From NCBI RefSeq assembly GCF_002078875.1, contig NC_034409.1:59845244-59909243 (forward strand): a DNA stretch of 64,000 nucleotides, given 5' to 3'. The translations under genes were made by a program, and so were the position numbers. The notes below the pieces were generated by a model, which was not told where the DNA came from, did no database searches, and worked only from the letters and a program-made list of their open reading frames with translations. The DNA comes from Numida meleagris. Lineage: Eukaryota; Chordata; Aves; Galliformes; Numididae. Shown here piece after piece: positions 59,878 through 64,000 of this stretch (position 1 is its first letter; every line of letters starts with the position of its first letter).

Positions 59878-62800
59878 AAAGCCCATGTTTTCAAATCAAG
59901 GGAGCCTAGGAGATTATGGCCAAAAAACCCATAGGTATTGCAATTCAGCAGGAGCTGGAGCCCCTGCTCCTCTGGGCTTCTTTGAAGATCACAGACTTTC
60001 ATGTCTTCAGTTAAACTCTGCTTCACATTTCTGCTCCTGAAGGTGAGCTGCCTGATTACAAAATAGCTGGTGGGAGTGAGTTGTAGAAGCCCAGGACCTC
60101 ACAGGCTTCGTTTTGAGCTTGGATGAGTAAGTCAGTCCCGAAGTGTTGATTGCTTTTTAGGACTATGACAGCTCAGTTCATATATAATCTAAAACTAACC
60201 ACCTAGGCATAGATATTTCATTCAAAATATTTTCTTGAAACTTACTACTTGAGTTTATTTAATCAAACACTGAGTAGACACCAGACCTGCGTTCTCTAAG
60301 GATTTCTTTCCATAGCTGCAATCATCTTTTTGTTCTGTCACGTTCTGCAACATACCAATGCAGACAGAGAATCTAAAGAGGGATCTGAGAGACCTTTTCC
60401 TACTCCTCTCAAATGAGCCTGTCTCAGGAGTGTCTGGAGATGGACACAAAAGGTCTGCATTTATTATAGAAGCTATCCACTCATGAAGAGCCATCTCCAG
60501 GCTTCAGCACCTCCTAAGCTTTCAAGATAGTCTTAAAAAAAGCACAACTAAGTCTTCAGAGAAATAAAAGCGAAATAAAACTTTAACATGGCACATTTGG
60601 GGAAGGCAAACAAGATGGTCGCATTACCCTACAAAGATTGCCTCGCTCTCCTCCATTGCTGCCGCATTTCTTTCTTTTTTTTTTTTTTCTAAAAAAGGAC
60701 TTCTGTAATTGTCAAAAAGGAATAGAAACTCAACGTTTTCCTTTCTCATTAGCAGAGGTATGTTTGTCTTTTGGGGCTTTCTTCCCAGCTTTACAAATAA
60801 AAAACATATGATGTTCTTGCTTCGAGGGAGAGGACTGGTGAGGGAATGGCCATACCTAAGACTAGTTATGTACAGTGACAGCCTGAAACAGAACCTTTTT
60901 GAGATAAGCAGAATTCTCCTCTATACATGTTCAGTCCCATTAGCACTCTGGCATCACTTTCAGCACAAAATCAACTGCAAATACTGCAATAAAAACTGTT
61001 CCAGAATATGCTCTGTTTAGGAAGCACAATGCTTAGAATTGTATCCTTTTTTTTTTTTCTTCACAGTAATACTGTGTTGCTTCTCACTTTCTAGTACAAA
61101 TATACTTCTGTCCACAAAAGGAATTTAAAACTTTGTCTCACCATTCCCTTTTCAACCAATAACAAACATTAGGGGCATTGGGAAGAGAAAAAAATGACAA
61201 GGTTATCAGTACAGGTACCTTTGCAGCAACATACATATCCATTGCTTACAATCCTAGAAGATTTGAATCTTATCCTAACACTCTATTGTCATGCCATCCT
61301 CCTTTCAGAAGAACAATACACCCAGTTCAGTTATGCAGATAACTGCAGCACTGTCTAAACAAAAATTGCATAATCCATCAAGCAGAACCAGCAAGTGACA
61401 CAAGGCATGCAGAGTGCTTTTCATGGCAGGACAGGTGATGGTGGCGTCAGGTCCTGGAGCTGAGCTATCAGGCACACTGACAGTTACAGGCAGTAGAGGA
61501 TGGCGGGTGAGATTAAAAACATGAAGCAACAGAAAGACATGGAAGAACCTAAAGCAGCTGGCTACTAACTGAGAATGAGAATATTGTTACATCTCTGCCC
61601 ATAGGATAGCTGCTGCTTTTTAAACATTTTTGTAATCCTCTCTTTAAAGGTTGGTATCATTTGGGAATATAGCCATTCAGTTGATGAATGTGGTCTGTGT
61701 AATTTTTCATGTTACTATTGTCTGTTTTTAAGCAGCTCCCTCCCCTCCCAGCACTCAAAAAGCTCATCATATATTTCTAAAATCAATTGAAAAATATCAT
61801 GCAAAGTCCTTTGGTGTTAGTAAATACTCCGTTGTTTCATAAGGACGTCATTCGCATGCAATATTTTCTGGCATAGACTATAACTGTAACAAATCAGCAA
61901 TGGAAAATACAAACAGACCAGTGATATTTTCAGGACGCAACCCTTTCATGTGCATTTTACCTTATTCATTTTTCATCTTATTTCCTTACCATTTAGCCCT
62001 ATTTTCATTTTATTTCCTATTTTATATGAAATTATAATTTCTTACAAAATAATGAATATTGGTTTAATTTGCAGTATCAGGATTTTTGTTTTGTTTTGTT
62101 TTTGATTATGTTTTAGATAACTTGGGTCTAGCATTTGGTCCAAAGACAGACTCATTCTTGTTAACGTTGGATGACAGTAATATTTTAGTTTTGTGCAATA
62201 TAATACATCAAACAGACAGCTACAGATGCTAGGAAGGGGTGAACGTCATCCAGTACTCTTCAGGATAGGCCTACATCTGCTTGCTTGCCCACAGTTCTGG
62301 ACCTAGAAACTGAGGTGAGGCATGGAATGCGGTGTGAGCTTCTCATGCATTGCTTCATCAGTTTACTTTGAAAATCTCTAACAAAAGGTTCTCCTAGATT
62401 CTCCAGATCAGGTTCTAGCAGAAACCTGCAGGCATAAGCAAAAAGACAGACAGATGTACAGCTAAACAAATAGACTAGATGTATCTTTGAATTCCATTTG
62501 GCTTCGATCTGCTCTTAGCTTTTCCAGTGAGGATCACCAAAACCTCCACACTGGAATCAGCACACTTTCACAACTACTGTGAAAAGCCCAGAGATGCACA
62601 AGTGCCATTTAAAATTCAGCACAGATACTGGATGAGGGAAAGCTCTCTGCATTTGTTGTTAAAGTTCAGAGTGGATCTGTCTGGGTTACTTTATGAACAA
62701 ACTAGTTTGAATAAGATTAGACATACTGTAGGATGTGGGAAGTTTCTTTACAAGCTATTGCTTGATCCCAGGTGAAATGCCACCAAGATGTCACATTGCT

Positions 62801-63400
62801 ACAAGAATGATGGCAGAGACTTAAAAAACAAGCATAGCTCTCTCTTAAAATGGGTGACTTTAGGGCTGGACACAGCTTTAATATACCTTCCTCATCTGGC
62901 ACCATCATATGATTGAAAACAGTTGTGCTACACCAGGAGGGAGTCTAAAAGGAGGAGGAAGGACATCACAAGCTGCTGCCTTCTTCCTCTCTTGGGTATA
63001 GAAAATCTGAACAAACACATCTAACTGCTTCTTAAAAGCCAGTGATTTTTACTCCGGATTTCAATTATTTCATTTAAAGCGCTCACAAACTCATGCCATC
63101 ATGCTCTCTTGCACTAAGTCTGTTATGCTTCACTGCTTTACAAGACTACACAGCTATGTGGCCTAGACAAGGAAGGCATCAGTGTTCAGATATCAAAAAC
63201 ACTATGGTGCTTTCACTTAACCAGAAAAGTATCAATCTAGTGGTAAAAAATTACAGTCCTTTGGAGGTCAGTAGTTCAGATAAGTATATCAGTATGTGTT
63301 CTTTGTGAGATGACGGCTCTTAATTTTTAAAAATATTAACCATATTACAAAATTAACCATTTTAAGTGTCTTTGTTGCTTCCTGTATACTATGGTTTTAG
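59878..63400. other. Unique stretch with weak minus-strand exon-like signals
   Basis: At 62427 a good minus-strand acceptor (TTTTTGCTTATGCCTGCAG) precedes an open frame (FLLEPDLENLGEPFVRDFQS) to 62260, but the donor is weak. A minus-strand open frame at 61305-61529 lacks clear borders. No CR1 or other repeat is recognised. Confidence 0.3.
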
Positions 63401-63538
63401 TTTGGAAACGTGCCAAGAAAGGCTTCTTGGCCAGCATACCCAGTTCTGGTTGTGGCTAATGAGATCTTTCTGAGGAAGCACTCAGGGACAAACCAGAAGG
63501 CCCTGAGGCATTCCTTTGGAATGTGCTCCTTTCTGCAG
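63401..63538 (+). CDS. Candidate 138-nt exon, phase 0-0, unidentified
   Basis: The acceptor has a fair pyrimidine tract (GTGTCTTTGTTGCTTCCTGT, then GGTTTTAG), and the donor is good (TTTCTGCAG followed by GTTAGT). The block is 138 nt, exactly 46 codons, open only in phase 0. It begins FGNVPRKASWPAYPVLVVAN and ends in FGMCSFLQ. No domain is recognised. Together with the blocks at 47765 and 58201 it could belong to one rightward transcript. The phases do not all fit directly, so further exons would be needed. A pseudo-exon remains possible. Confidence 0.25.
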
Positions 63539-64000
63539 GTTAGTCTGCCGAATGAGGCAATGCTTGCTAACAAGTGCATAGCAGTGCTAAGTCACGTAGC
63601 TCTTCCCTTCTGAGAAGGATATTTAAAACTGCAGAAGCAATAGCTTGCTAGCATTTAGGGGAGGAATAACAGAGAAGTAGATATGAAGGGGCTGTTCTGA
63701 GGCCGTTGGCAGACCTGTGCACTGGCAGGAGTGCTCAGCAATGCCTCATGTGCAACCTGAAAGCTGTACCCCGTCCCTCCTCCAGTCTGCATTATTACAG
63801 CAGACTTCTACACATGAAGTTTAGCATTCTGTGGGAAATAGTTTCATTGCAAATAGGGCTGTAGATCAGGCTAAGGTCTAAAAATAATGGAAATTGTTTT
63901 AAATGAGAGCGTGTAGTCAGAAGTGACTATGTGCACAGAATATACTATGAGCTGATGAAAAATACATTGTCATCTCTTTTTTAATTTAGTTGGTTTTTGT
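63539..64000. other. Right end of the window, nothing called
   Basis: Non-coding by appearance. No repeat or exon-like block is supported. Confidence 0.35.

Noticed and set aside
62260..62427. Minus-strand open frame after a strong acceptor
   Set aside because: No consensus donor before the stop codon and no poly(A) context, so neither an internal nor a terminal exon is supported.
1..64000. CRISPR arrays, bacterial operons, prophage, plasmid origins, tRNA or rRNA genes
   Set aside because: None seen. No regularly spaced repeats, no ribosome-binding-site and ORF clusters, and no tRNA-like GGTTCGA arm with a matching acceptor stem was found on reading.
1..64000. Endogenous retrovirus or LTR element
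   Set aside because: No paired LTRs with TG/CA ends, and no gag, pol or env-type frames were recognised. The reverse-transcriptase fragments present belong to CR1.

Overview
The window looks like bird nuclear DNA, most probably from a galliform such as chicken. The main reason is a series of CR1 LINE tails. Most carry the octamer-like 3' end, and most show the C-terminal part of the CR1 reverse transcriptase. There is also a deleted mariner-like element of the Galluhop type with matching terminal inverted repeats, and two decayed fragments resembling MIR SINEs. The rest is AT-rich, with short ORFs only, which is typical of vertebrate intron or intergenic DNA. I see no bacterial, viral or plasmid gene content.

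The one strong landmark is a CpG island at about 42640-43520. It contains tandem GC boxes and good splice donors on both strands. On the minus strand an ATG at 43045 opens a 48-codon reading frame that ends in a splice donor at 42901. I read this as the first coding exon of a minus-strand gene (not named) whose first intron would run left through much of 1-42900. On the plus strand, donors and several exon-like blocks lie to the right, so the island may be a divergent promoter.

Layout. 1-11.6 kb: AT-rich non-coding DNA with microsatellites, plus a small GC-rich patch at about 1380-1640 holding an RFX X-box-like site. 11.6-16.1 kb: repeats (hAT-like piece, mariner fragment, three CR1 pieces). 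16-32 kb: unannotatable intronic or intergenic DNA with a possible minus-strand exon at 18438-18558. 32-37.4 kb: CR1 and mariner cluster. 37.4-42.6 kb: mostly unique DNA, with a CR1-like tail at 40901 and a plus-strand CR1 at 41716. 42.6-43.5 kb: CpG island. 43.8-50.7 kb: short CR1 tails, two MIR-like fragments and a 54-nt exon-like block. 50.7-64 kb: no recognisable CR1, with several exon-like blocks flanked by good splice signals. One of these (58.2-58.4 kb) is exon-like on both strands.

The exon calls outside the CpG island are inferences from splice-site pattern plus open frame. Pseudo-exons are common in vertebrate introns, so they carry low confidence. No gene could be named from its sequence, and no function is claimed for them.
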